DNA from: Flexilinea flocculi
GTDB lineage: Bacteria; Chloroflexota; Anaerolineae; Anaerolineales; Anaerolineaceae
DNA length: 64,000 nucleotides
Assembly: GCF_001192795.1 (NCBI RefSeq)
Contig: NZ_DF968181.1
Coordinates: 1,602,974 to 1,666,973, forward strand
Direction: 5' to 3'
Shown: piece by piece, positions 53,550-61,491 of the stretch
Layout of the letters: every line of letters begins with the position of its first letter
Numbering within the stretch: position 1 is the stretch's first letter
The notes under the pieces: model-generated
The model's database searches: none
The model's input: only the letters and a program-made list of their open reading frames with translations
Told to the model about the DNA's origin: nothing
Made by a program: the position numbers and the translations under genes

Positions 53550-56500
53550 TTAATGTTCCCTTTCTCGCAGGGTTTTTACCTGTTCAATCAACTCATCGAT
53601 TCTGTTATAAACTCGTCTGCCAAGATAACCACCTTTATACAAATATTCGATCACTGCAGTTTTCGTAAGGTCTACGTTGGAGGCAGCCACTGCATCTGTG
53701 ATAATTTCAGGGTAAGAAAGACCGCAATCCTTACGGATAATCACCCCGGCATTTTGAGAGTTCATCGTCAACGAATCAAATCGATATCGATTACTAAATC
53801 TTCGACAGTAACTTTCAAGGAGAAACAGATTCCATAACTGCCCACAATCGGGAAAAGCAGCAAATGTCGTAACACCTTTCAAAGGTAGATATTGACCTGT
53901 CACAAAAAGATCAAGCGCTGAATCAATCGCTTCGCAATCGAAATGAACAAATTTTTCAGCCACAAAGCTTTCTTCAGATGTCCTTACTAAAATGGAATAC
54001 CCTGCTTCTAAAGCGATCCATGTGTATGTATCACCAGTCAATTCTTGCTCATATTGAATCAACTCTTTCAGAGAACATGTATCTATCGAACGACACTTTT
54101 CTTTCATTAATAAACGTGCATCAAGTGAATCGCCTTTACGAGTAATGATTTTACCGTGCTTGTCATAGTAATCCGAAAGTGCTATTGAATAAACTGCGCT
54201 ATGGATTGCTGTAAGCGATAATTCATTATTGTGTTCTTCAATTGCTTTAAGCGGAATATCGTTGATGGATGCATAGCCAGAAAGAAGACATGTGTTTTCG
54301 ACATATTCCTGGATTGAGAATCGTTCTTCCTCCGAGATATCAACCATCCCGATATGGGTGTATACATCTTTCGAATTCCAAATAAAACCATTATCCATCG
54401 CTAAAGCATACTTGATTTTTTCAAGCGGTATGTAAGGCAATCGCGCTGCAATCTGATCGTAATCTAATAAAACATCATGGTTCCAAATTCGAAGAATTTC
54501 ATTTTTTATGATCGACAATTCTCTGCTTCGATGATCATGGATCGTGAAGTAACTTGGCTTGTGTGTAAATGCTGGATAAAGACTCATTAATATCTGTTTT
54601 AACATATCATCGGAGATTATCCTTCCATCAAATAACCAGCTTTCATGTCGATCATAAAAGGAAGAATAATAAATGATCTCCACTCCGCAAGTGGTCTGTG
54701 AATCAATCTCTTCTTTCAACCTGCTTTCGGTTTCTTCTTCAATAACATATACTTTTCCTTGAAATAATGTTCCACATAAACGAATTACTGTTTGCAAATC
54801 TTCATCGAAAAGAGGAATGTTTTCGGCATGATCATCCGCGGAATAATTGCGAAATCGCTTCAGCTCGATTGGAGAGTCAAGCCTGAATCCATTCGGAAAG
54901 TACTTGACCAAAATATCCTTAATTATCGTGATCACTGCTTCATCAATTACTTTTGGAATATTTCGAACAAGCAGTTGTTTTTTTACGTCAGAAATCATTC
55001 TATTTTCCGGCGCATAGGTAATGACCACATCTTCAAACGGGATTTTACAATGCCGCAGAAGATTCCCAATTACAGTGACGATCGTATTCGCGCTGTAATT
55101 GACACTGATCCACTTGCCGTTCGAAAGCAACCTGCTGGTGATTTTTCCCGGTTTTTGGTGGAGGAAAAAGGGTTGACTACCATAAAGAGATATCCAATTC
55201 AGAACGGGGAGACAGGGATTACATTCTTTTATTAACCATTCAGTAATTTCAACCAGAACGCTGTTCCAATATTGTGAATCTATAAAAATCTCTTTGCCTT
55301 GGATCTTACAGGATACCGGTTTTGTATTTTGATATTGTTCCGGTTTATTAAAGTCAACAACCTTACCAGGATCGGAACGAGCGGTATCGGGTTTCGGCTG
55401 TTCGATCGAAGGTGTTGGTTTCTGTATGAAATTAAACAGTATTTTTTCATTCTGGTTTTCTGTTAGATACGATACATATCGGGAAAGACAGTTCAATCCT
55501 TCAGATAGACGGCCATAATGTTTCTCGTTAATACTCTCGAAGTTCGGAGCTGCCTTATAACGCTCCCAAAGCATATTGAATTCCTCCACCGACTGACAGG
55601 AAAAAACATTCCGGTTCACTCCGGGAGGCAAGTCTAATTTTGCCGGAGCATATTTCAGGCTGTGGACATATCGCTCGACGACAAATTTCAAATATCGTGT
55701 TCCATTTTCATTTCGCTGCGTAATCAACCAGGCAATCATCTCATCCGGATTGATTTCTTTTAAATAACGTTTTTCAGGTTGTTTTGTCTTTGGAAGAATT
55801 GACGATTCTTCAATTTTCGTTTCAGAAGAAATGGTTACAGTTTCTTCTACTTCTTTTTCGAATGGAAAAATTTCTATTTCTTCAAAATCCATTTCAGATG
55901 GAGGGAATTCCCATTCACCCATTGTTGTTTCGAATGGATTGCTTGTCGGATCATCCTCCTCAATTTCAGATGGAGGGATTGCCGATGTTTCCATTGCTAT
56001 TTCGAATGGATTGCTTGTCGGATCATCCTCCTCAATTTCAGATGGAGGGAATTCCGATGCTTCCATTGTTATTTCGAATGGAATAATTGCTTTCTCTTCT
56101 ACTGCTGTTTCGAATAGATCAATTGTTGGTTCATCCTCCTCAATTTCAGATGGTGGGATTGCCGATTCATCCAACACTGTTTCGAATAGATCAATTGTCG
56201 GTTCATCCTCTTCCATCTCAGATGGAGGAATTGCCAATTCATCCAATGTTGTTTCAAGTGGAATAATTGCTGTCTCTTCTACTGCTGTTTCGAATGGATC
56301 AATTGTTGGATTTTTCTCATCCATTTCAAAAGGATTGATCGCTGTTTCTACATTTTGAATAGTAGGTAAAATAATTGTTGCCGTGTCCGAGTCTGCTTTG
56401 GTATCCCTTCCTGCAATTGTCATTACCGAAAAGTTCGGCTCATTGGCTTGCTGAAGATATGGCTTTTCCTTTAGAAATTTTAAATAAAGTTTTCCCACAT

Positions 56501-56756
56501 GAATAAATTTCTTATAGGTGTTTCTTTCCAGGATTTGCATTTGGACTGATTTTAATAATTTTTGATAAATTAGCTCAAAAGTAAAATATTGCGATATATT
56601 CCAGAAACTGGTCTGACATATTTTTTTACGGATGGCATATTCTGATACTTTTTCCAAACAGGAAACAACGACACTCAGGTCATAGCTTTCCGAGTTTCCG
56701 GCATTTATCCATTTTATGAATTCCTGTTTTAAGCCAAAAATTCGAATATCTTGCAT
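53550..56756 (-). CDS. Large unrecognised protein of the BREX-like operon with 12-residue repeat tract
   Basis: 1068 residues, first gene of the operon. Residues 1-100 and about 335-440 look like two copies of one helical module: F/W-x-W start (FIKWINAG, MIAWLITQR), a YA... helix, and the end LYLKFLKE / RYVSYLTEN. This module type occurs at the N-terminus of restriction-related proteins. Between them (about 139-322) is a highly acidic 12-residue repeat tract. The C-terminal 550 residues (from ITEWLIKECNPC) are alpha/beta with helix-turn-helix-like stretches (LLDYDQIAARLPYIPLEKIKYALAMDNGFIW) and end GGYLGRRVYNRIDELIEQVKTLRERE. No catalytic motif recognised. Its place suggests a target-recognition or regulatory role in defence. 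ATG 56756 has no close ribosome site, so the start is uncertain. Confidence 0.8.
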   Translation of the reverse strand: MQDIRIFGLKQEFIKWINAGNSESYDLSVVVSCLEKVSEYAIRKKICQTSFWNISQYFTFELIYQKLLKSVQMQILERNTYKKFIHVGKLYLKFLKEKPYLQQANEPNFSVMTIAGRDTKADSDTATIILPTIQNVETAINPFEMDEKNPTIDPFETAVEETAIIPLETTLDELAIPPSEMEEDEPTIDLFETVLDESAIPPSEIEEDEPTIDLFETAVEEKAIIPFEITMEASEFPPSEIEEDDPTSNPFEIAMETSAIPPSEIEEDDPTSNPFETTMGEWEFPPSEMDFEEIEIFPFEKEVEETVTISSETKIEESSILPKTKQPEKRYLKEINPDEMIAWLITQRNENGTRYLKFVVERYVHSLKYAPAKLDLPPGVNRNVFSCQSVEEFNMLWERYKAAPNFESINEKHYGRLSEGLNCLSRYVSYLTENQNEKILFNFIQKPTPSIEQPKPDTARSDPGKVVDFNKPEQYQNTKPVSCKIQGKEIFIDSQYWNSVLVEITEWLIKECNPCLPVLNWISLYGSQPFFLHQKPGKITSRLLSNGKWISVNYSANTIVTVIGNLLRHCKIPFEDVVITYAPENRMISDVKKQLLVRNIPKVIDEAVITIIKDILVKYFPNGFRLDSPIELKRFRNYSADDHAENIPLFDEDLQTVIRLCGTLFQGKVYVIEEETESRLKEEIDSQTTCGVEIIYYSSFYDRHESWLFDGRIISDDMLKQILMSLYPAFTHKPSYFTIHDHRSRELSIIKNEILRIWNHDVLLDYDQIAARLPYIPLEKIKYALAMDNGFIWNSKDVYTHIGMVDISEEERFSIQEYVENTCLLSGYASINDIPLKAIEEHNNELSLTAIHSAVYSIALSDYYDKHGKIITRKGDSLDARLLMKEKCRSIDTCSLKELIQYEQELTGDTYTWIALEAGYSILVRTSEESFVAEKFVHFDCEAIDSALDLFVTGQYLPLKGVTTFAAFPDCGQLWNLFLLESYCRRFSNRYRFDSLTMNSQNAGVIIRKDCGLSYPEIITDAVAASNVDLTKTAVIEYLYKGGYLGRRVYNRIDELIEQVKTLREREH
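55791..56342 (-). repeat. Acidic 12-residue (36-bp) tandem repeats
   Basis: Residues about 139-322 of the 1068-aa protein repeat AIPPSEIEEDEP / TIDLFETAVEEK steps: each step is 12 residues with an x-I-x-P-F/S-E pattern. Around ten to fifteen steps are readable. DNA-level identity between neighbours (GATCATCCTCCTCAATTTC occurs repeatedly) means the tract can expand or contract in frame. Confidence 0.85.
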
Positions 56757-57109
56757 AATCTTGTAAAATTCATAAATCCTTTTAAATTGTGAAGAAATTT
56801 GAGAAAACCTTTAAAATTTTATTCAAGTGCTTTGGGAATAAGATTGGTTAACGGTTCATTTCGGCAATAATTATAATATTGTTTTGCTTTTTCAAATAAT
56901 CTGTTCAACAGAATGATTTCGTTTTGCAACTGGTTTTCGCTGTAATTCTAATAACAAATCATGATTCAATCAACGAATTCCTTATTTATTCATCTGAAAA
57001 TAATGATTAACGTCATGATAAATGCCAGTCAATGTTATTTATCCAGATAATGAGCGCTCTCTCGATAATCCATTTATTTGTAGTTTCATTTCCAAATTTT
57101 ACATTTTGG
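56757..57109. promoter_or_regulatory. Leader and probable promoter region of the BREX-like operon
   Basis: AT-rich spacer upstream of the operon. On the minus strand a TATAAT is read at 56875-56870, about 115 bp before the first start codon, with only a poorly spaced TTGAAA upstream. AAAAGGA at about 56780 lies too far from ATG 56756 to be an ideal ribosome site. No gene is visible. Confidence 0.35.
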
Positions 57110-58082
57110 CAGGGGTAGGGGCAACCCTTGCTGTTGCCCGATGTCGATATGGTTCGTCATGGTCCATCCTGGGCAGGGACGGTCGGTATCCCGATGTATT
57201 ATCTCTGGCATGACCTGTTTTGGGCAGGGACAAGCCCTGCCCCTACAAATTTTTTTATACAAATGGATAACCGATTTTTTGTAGGGGCAACCCTTGTGGC
57301 TGCCCGATGTCGATATGGTTCGTCATGGTCCATCCTGGGCAGGGACGGTCGGTTTCCCGATGTATTATCTCTGGCATGACCTATTTTGGGCAGGGACAAG
57401 CCCTGCCCCTACAAAATTTTTTATACAAATGGATAACCGATTTATTGTAGGGGCAACCCTTGTGGCTGCCCGATGTCGATATGGTTCGTCATGGTCCATC
57501 CTGGACAGGGACAAGCCCTGCCCCTACAAATTTTTTTATACAAATGGGTAACCGATTTTTTGTAGGGACAACCCTTGTGGTTGCCCGATATCGATATGGT
57601 TCGTCATGGTCCATCCTGGGCAGAGACGGTCGGTTTCCCGATGTATTATCTCTGGCATGACCTATTTTGGGCAGGGACAAACCCTGCCTCTACGATGAAA
57701 TTGGATAACCGATTTTTTGTAGATGCAACCCTTGTGGTTGCCCGATATCGATAGGGTTCGTCATGGTCCATCCTGGACAGGGACAAGCCCTGCCCCTACA
57801 AATTTTTTTATACAAATGGGTAACCGATTTTTTGTAGGGGCCACCCTTGCGGTTGCCCGATGTCGATAAGGTTCTTCATGGTCCATCCTGGGCAGGGACG
57901 GTCGGTTTCCCGATGTATTATCTCTGGCATGACCTATTTTGGGCAGGGACAAGCCCTGCCCCTACAAATTTTTTTATACAAATGGATAACCGATTTTTTG
58001 TAGGGGCAACCCTTGCGGTTGCCCGATATCGATAAGGTTTGGGATGATCGTTTTTGTGTAGGGGCAACCCTTGTGGTTGCCC
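57110..58082. repeat. Array of GC-rich composite hairpin repeats
   Basis: About 1 kb of alternating hairpins. H1 is GGGCAACC-n5-GGTTGCCC (about 57119, 57285, 57451, 57566, 57722, 57837, 58003, 58060). H2 is GGGCAGGG-ACAAG-CCCTGCCC (about 57222, 57390, 57504, 57669, 57776, 57941). H2 and the next H1 are joined by CCTACAAA...TTTGTAGG around an AT-rich spacer. Between H1 and H2 is a longer block (GATATGGTTCGTCATGGTCC...GGCATGACC) present in some units and deleted in others, giving units of about 166 and 115 bp. Many spurious reading frames run through it. Confidence 0.85.
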
Positions 58083-58120
58083 AATTGATTTGTTTCGTGA
58101 AGTTGTGTGTTTTGTTTGTG

Positions 58121-58193
58121 CGCCCCCAGCAGGACTCGAACCTGCAACCATCGGTTTAGAAGACCGGTGCTCTATCCATTGAGCCATGAGGGC
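58121..58193 (-). tRNA. tRNA-Arg (anticodon TCT)
   Basis: 73-nt cloverleaf on the minus strand: acceptor GCCCTCA/TGGGGGC with one G-T wobble, D-arm GCTC-AATGGATA-GAGC, anticodon arm CCGGT-CTTCTAA-ACCGA (anticodon TCT; one C-A mismatch at the top of the stem), T-arm GCAGG-TTCGAGT-CCTGC, discriminator G. The CCA end is not encoded. It stands alone, 59 bp past the stop of the DUF362 gene and 39 bp before the repeat array. Confidence 0.95.
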
Positions 58194-58251
58194 AATTTCT
58201 ATGGGACATTATGATATGCTCTTTGTCCCACAACGGAGGATATTATACCAC

Positions 58252-59361
58252 TTATTTTACGATTACCAGCTCGTAATTTCTGGTTCCCAACCCGATCTTT
58301 TCAGCATGATCCAAACAAACTTTCCAATTTGTGTTGGGATGGGCGTTATGGAAATGGTCGTTGGATTTGCGATCCACATCATCAAGCCAGCTTCCAGGAA
58401 TTATAGGCTGACGGTTGACCGCATCAGCACATGCCTGATCCAATGCTACCGGATCGAATGATGCGAACATGCCAACGTTGGGAACGATTTGTAAATCATT
58501 CTCGTCATGACAATCACAATTTGGAGAAACGTCCATGACCAGACTGATATGGAAATTCGGGCGATCTTTGACAACTGCATAAGCGTATTCGGCAATTTTA
58601 CAGTTCAAAATATCATTCGATGAGTCTCCCTGCGGCGATATGGCATTGACAGGACAAATGGCGATACAGCGTCCGCAGCCGACACATTTTTGAAGGTTTA
58701 TCGTTGACTTTTTATTGGTTACATTCGGAGCGTTGTGAGCACAAATTTTGACGCACTTCCCGCATCCGATGCATAAATCATGATTTACCATGGCTTTGCC
58801 GTTGCTGTGCATGTCCATTTTCCCCGCTCGTGAACCACAACCCATGCCAAGATTTTTCAGCGTTCCGCCAAATCCTGTTCCTTCATGACCCTTAAAATGC
58901 GTTAACGAGATGATGACATCCGCGTCCATGATGGCTGTGCCGATTTTCGCTTCTTTTACGTATTGGCCATCGATTGGAACAATCGTTTCATCGTTTCCTT
59001 TAAGACCATCTCCGATAATGATATGACATCCGGTACTTAATACTGAAAAGCCATTTTCATATGCAGTGTCCAGATGTACCAGTTCATCTTTTCGTCCGCC
59101 GACATACAATGTGTTGCAGTCGGTTAAATATGGTCTGCCTCCCAACTCTTTTACGACATCGGCTACTGTTTTGGCAAAATTCGGCCTCAGAAAAGCCAAA
59201 TTTCCTGGTTCTCCAAAATGCATTTTTATCGCTGCGTATTTATGTGAAAAATCAATATTTCCGATTCCAGCGGTTTTCATCAATTTTATTAATTTCAGTT
59301 GGAGATTATTGACCATTGATTGAGTACGAAAATCCGAAAAATAGACTTTTGATTTTTCCAT
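58252..59361 (-). CDS. DUF362 family protein with two 4Fe-4S ferredoxin motifs
   Basis: 369 residues. N-terminal DUF362 domain (AIKMHFGEPGNLAFLRPNFAKTVADVVKELGGRPYLTDCNTLYVGGR, VISLTHFKGHEGTGFGGTLKNLGMGC) with a ferredoxin pair inserted at about 196-240 (CIGCGKCVKIC, CVGCGRCIAICP). Close relatives are common in anaerobes and their function is unknown; an electron-transfer or Fe-S-related role is expected. ATG 59361 follows AAGGAG. The tRNA-Arg lies 59 bp downstream on the same strand. Confidence 0.88.
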   Translation of the reverse strand: MEKSKVYFSDFRTQSMVNNLQLKLIKLMKTAGIGNIDFSHKYAAIKMHFGEPGNLAFLRPNFAKTVADVVKELGGRPYLTDCNTLYVGGRKDELVHLDTAYENGFSVLSTGCHIIIGDGLKGNDETIVPIDGQYVKEAKIGTAIMDADVIISLTHFKGHEGTGFGGTLKNLGMGCGSRAGKMDMHSNGKAMVNHDLCIGCGKCVKICAHNAPNVTNKKSTINLQKCVGCGRCIAICPVNAISPQGDSSNDILNCKIAEYAYAVVKDRPNFHISLVMDVSPNCDCHDENDLQIVPNVGMFASFDPVALDQACADAVNRQPIIPGSWLDDVDRKSNDHFHNAHPNTNWKVCLDHAEKIGLGTRNYELVIVK

Positions 59362-59400
59362 CGAAGGCTCCTTATTCGCGGGTTACTGAAATAATGTAAA

Positions 59401-59841
59401 CTAAAGGGGTTTTATTCCTTTATAAATTCTCGGACCACTCAATGTTTTGAGGATAGTTTCTGGTGATCGGTTTATGATTTTACCGATTTCTTCTGCATTA
59501 AGCGGTTGATTCCCATTCGATAAGAAAAGACGAAAGACAGAATCGGTAAGGGTTCCATTAGGCGGTATGAAATTATCTTGTTTTGCACAATGGTTCATAA
59601 GAATATCCATCAATTGGTCGGTCTGAATGACTTCACCTGTTTTCGGATTGATCGAATCAATCATTTGATGACCTTTTGTCGTATCAAAAAACATGCGATG
59701 TTTTTCGCATAGATATCCAGAAAGCGAGATGTGCCAATTCTGATCATTTTCCATTAACCATTCAAAATCGATGTGGAACATGGTAGAAATCATAGGTCTT
59801 GAAAAAGACGACATTTTCTCAGAGATCTTTTGTTCAGTCAT
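59401..59841 (-). CDS. Small protein of unknown function (HTH-like end)
   Basis: 146 residues. The C-terminal half (RLFLSNGNQPLNAEEIGKIINRSPETILKTLSGPRIYKGIKPL) looks like a helix-turn-helix, with 'NAEEIGKIINRSPETILKTL' in the position of the recognition helix. The N-terminal half has a short Cys/His pair (YLCEKHRMFF). Translation begins 2 bp after the stop of the larger gene upstream, so the two are coupled. No family recognised. Confidence 0.65.
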   Translation of the reverse strand: MTEQKISEKMSSFSRPMISTMFHIDFEWLMENDQNWHISLSGYLCEKHRMFFDTTKGHQMIDSINPKTGEVIQTDQLMDILMNHCAKQDNFIPPNGTLTDSVFRLFLSNGNQPLNAEEIGKIINRSPETILKTLSGPRIYKGIKPL

Positions 59842-59843
59842 TC

Positions 59844-61442
59844 TTAAGCCTCATCTTCTGCTGCCTTAACATTCAGTTTGAAATTAAGATCATCTAACGC
59901 AACAAATTGATCATCATTCATTAAGATGTCGAGGAGTGGTTGGGGGGGGCACCGATGCATCATATTTAAGCCTGCATAGATTTCCTGAAAATGAACAATT
60001 CCCTGTGGATTCGAACGCGACAAATCTTTGAAGATATTGCCAATTAATCGCTGCAGGTTAATTCCATTCTTATTGTTTTGTTCCCAGACAATATCTAACT
60101 GCGGTGAATTTTCTATGAAAATGCACATCCGCTCATCAAATTTGGTGCTAATGGATTGATGTTTCGTTTCAAAATAAATCCTTCCTTTTTGATCAAACAA
60201 TGCTGTCCGAATCCAATCTCTTGATGCTCGTGGAGGAATTAGTGAAACGATAACTTCATCGATCTTCTCGGTTTTTGAGATTCGAATAATACTTCCTGGT
60301 ATTACGCTGTATTCACGGTACCAGGTTTTTAAACCGCAGACATATTTTTCGGGGATTATTACCCAGCCTGGAAAGGATTCCTTTGTTTTTGCGTCAATAA
60401 AATTGAAAATTACGCGATCTGTTTCTAACGCTGTCGGAAATATTGAATGGATTTTTTTTATAAGAGGAATTGTTCCGGCTTTCCAATGCGGATAATTAAT
60501 GCACACATCAAAATAATCGATATCATCTTCTGGTGCGTCGTTGGACGTTGTGTCTAATTCGTCATGGATGCGCAATTGATCAAAGGAATAAGATGGCGAT
60601 CCATGATTCTCAATATGAAAATCATCATAACATTTTAAGGTTAATGGGACCTTTCGAACGTCTTCCGGTTCTAATAATTTCAATGTCCATAACACGGTTC
60701 CGATTGGACCGACTTCGTCAAAACGATCATCTGAATGCAGCGCATAGTTAAATGAGAATTCGGTTAATTGATCGTTAGAATCAACCGGATATTCAATTAG
60801 CTCCAGAATTTTCTTTGTATGAACGGGCTTTCCTTCTTCCATTTCAAGGACTGCTTCCGCAAGATTTAGATATCCCGGGTTTATGTCAATCAGGAGCGCT
60901 TTGGGAAACCAATAATTTGCAATGGAAATTAGGCTGCCATTTTGAGAAAGAAGTTTTTGGATTTTTGCAGCGATTTTTTTTCCGTATTTTTTATAGACAG
61001 CTATCGGATCTGTAAGTGTTGAGGAATATAATGAGGAATAATCAAACGTGTTTAATGAATGATCTTCATATTCACTGACAAATTGCCGTACAGATCCATC
61101 TTCCATTTGAAAAGATGCGACCGAAAAGATTGGAATATCCGGATTATTTCCTTGACGGATCTCAATTACTTTCCCCTTAAGATTGTTTAGGAGAGGAAAA
61201 GTAACTTCTTCTCCGATCCTGTATTTTTCTTTCGGACGATAAAGTAGTCCTTGTGATTTTTCTTGTTTGGCAATTTCCTTTTTGTAAACTCTGATTTTCT
61301 CCTGAATGATCGCTTTTGCCAAATCGAATGGAGTCATTGGCATTTCTTTTTCGAAGAGAAAATCAAATACAAAATCCAGACATGATTCATCAAAGGACAT
61401 ATCATCCCAATTAATTTGAATTTGATTTGAATTTTCTGTCAC
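59844..61442 (-). CDS. Large soluble protein of unknown function
   Basis: 532 residues, no signal peptide or membrane helix. Readable pieces: an N-terminal helical region (FLFEKEMPMTPFDLAKAIIQEKI), a small beta module (YRIGEEVTFPLLNNLKGKVIEIRQGNNPDIPIFSVASFQMEDG) resembling a KOW/CarD-like fold, and a C-terminal mixed domain. The start is GTG 61442 with GGGGAT upstream; no ATG fits. Linked to the 146-aa gene downstream. I cannot assign a family; from memory similar pairs occur in Anaerolineae. Confidence 0.65.
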   Translation of the reverse strand: MTENSNQIQINWDDMSFDESCLDFVFDFLFEKEMPMTPFDLAKAIIQEKIRVYKKEIAKQEKSQGLLYRPKEKYRIGEEVTFPLLNNLKGKVIEIRQGNNPDIPIFSVASFQMEDGSVRQFVSEYEDHSLNTFDYSSLYSSTLTDPIAVYKKYGKKIAAKIQKLLSQNGSLISIANYWFPKALLIDINPGYLNLAEAVLEMEEGKPVHTKKILELIEYPVDSNDQLTEFSFNYALHSDDRFDEVGPIGTVLWTLKLLEPEDVRKVPLTLKCYDDFHIENHGSPSYSFDQLRIHDELDTTSNDAPEDDIDYFDVCINYPHWKAGTIPLIKKIHSIFPTALETDRVIFNFIDAKTKESFPGWVIIPEKYVCGLKTWYREYSVIPGSIIRISKTEKIDEVIVSLIPPRASRDWIRTALFDQKGRIYFETKHQSISTKFDERMCIFIENSPQLDIVWEQNNKNGINLQRLIGNIFKDLSRSNPQGIVHFQEIYAGLNMMHRCPPQPLLDILMNDDQFVALDDLNFKLNVKAAEDEA

Positions 61443-61491
61443 TGATATAATCCCCTGCTTGTACTCTCACGTTGACACGAGAGAAAATTTT

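Noticed and set aside
55784-56358. Plus-strand reading frames of 100-175 residues opposite the acidic repeat tract
   Set aside because: They mirror the 36-bp repeats of the minus-strand gene; Ser/Ile/Gly low-complexity with no start signals.
57110-58082. CRISPR array
   Set aside because: Units are 115-166 bp with internal hairpins, spacers are not unique and no cas genes are present.
57022-58187. Several overlapping 60-90 residue reading frames with shared peptides such as SSWSILGRD in both directions
   Set aside because: They run through the hairpin repeat array and recur only because the DNA repeats; no ribosome sites or protein-like composition.
58121-58193. tRNA-Arg as an integration site for a genomic island carrying BREX
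   Set aside because: No second copy of the tRNA 3' end was noticed elsewhere in the window, and the only recombinase lies on the opposite side of unrelated genes.
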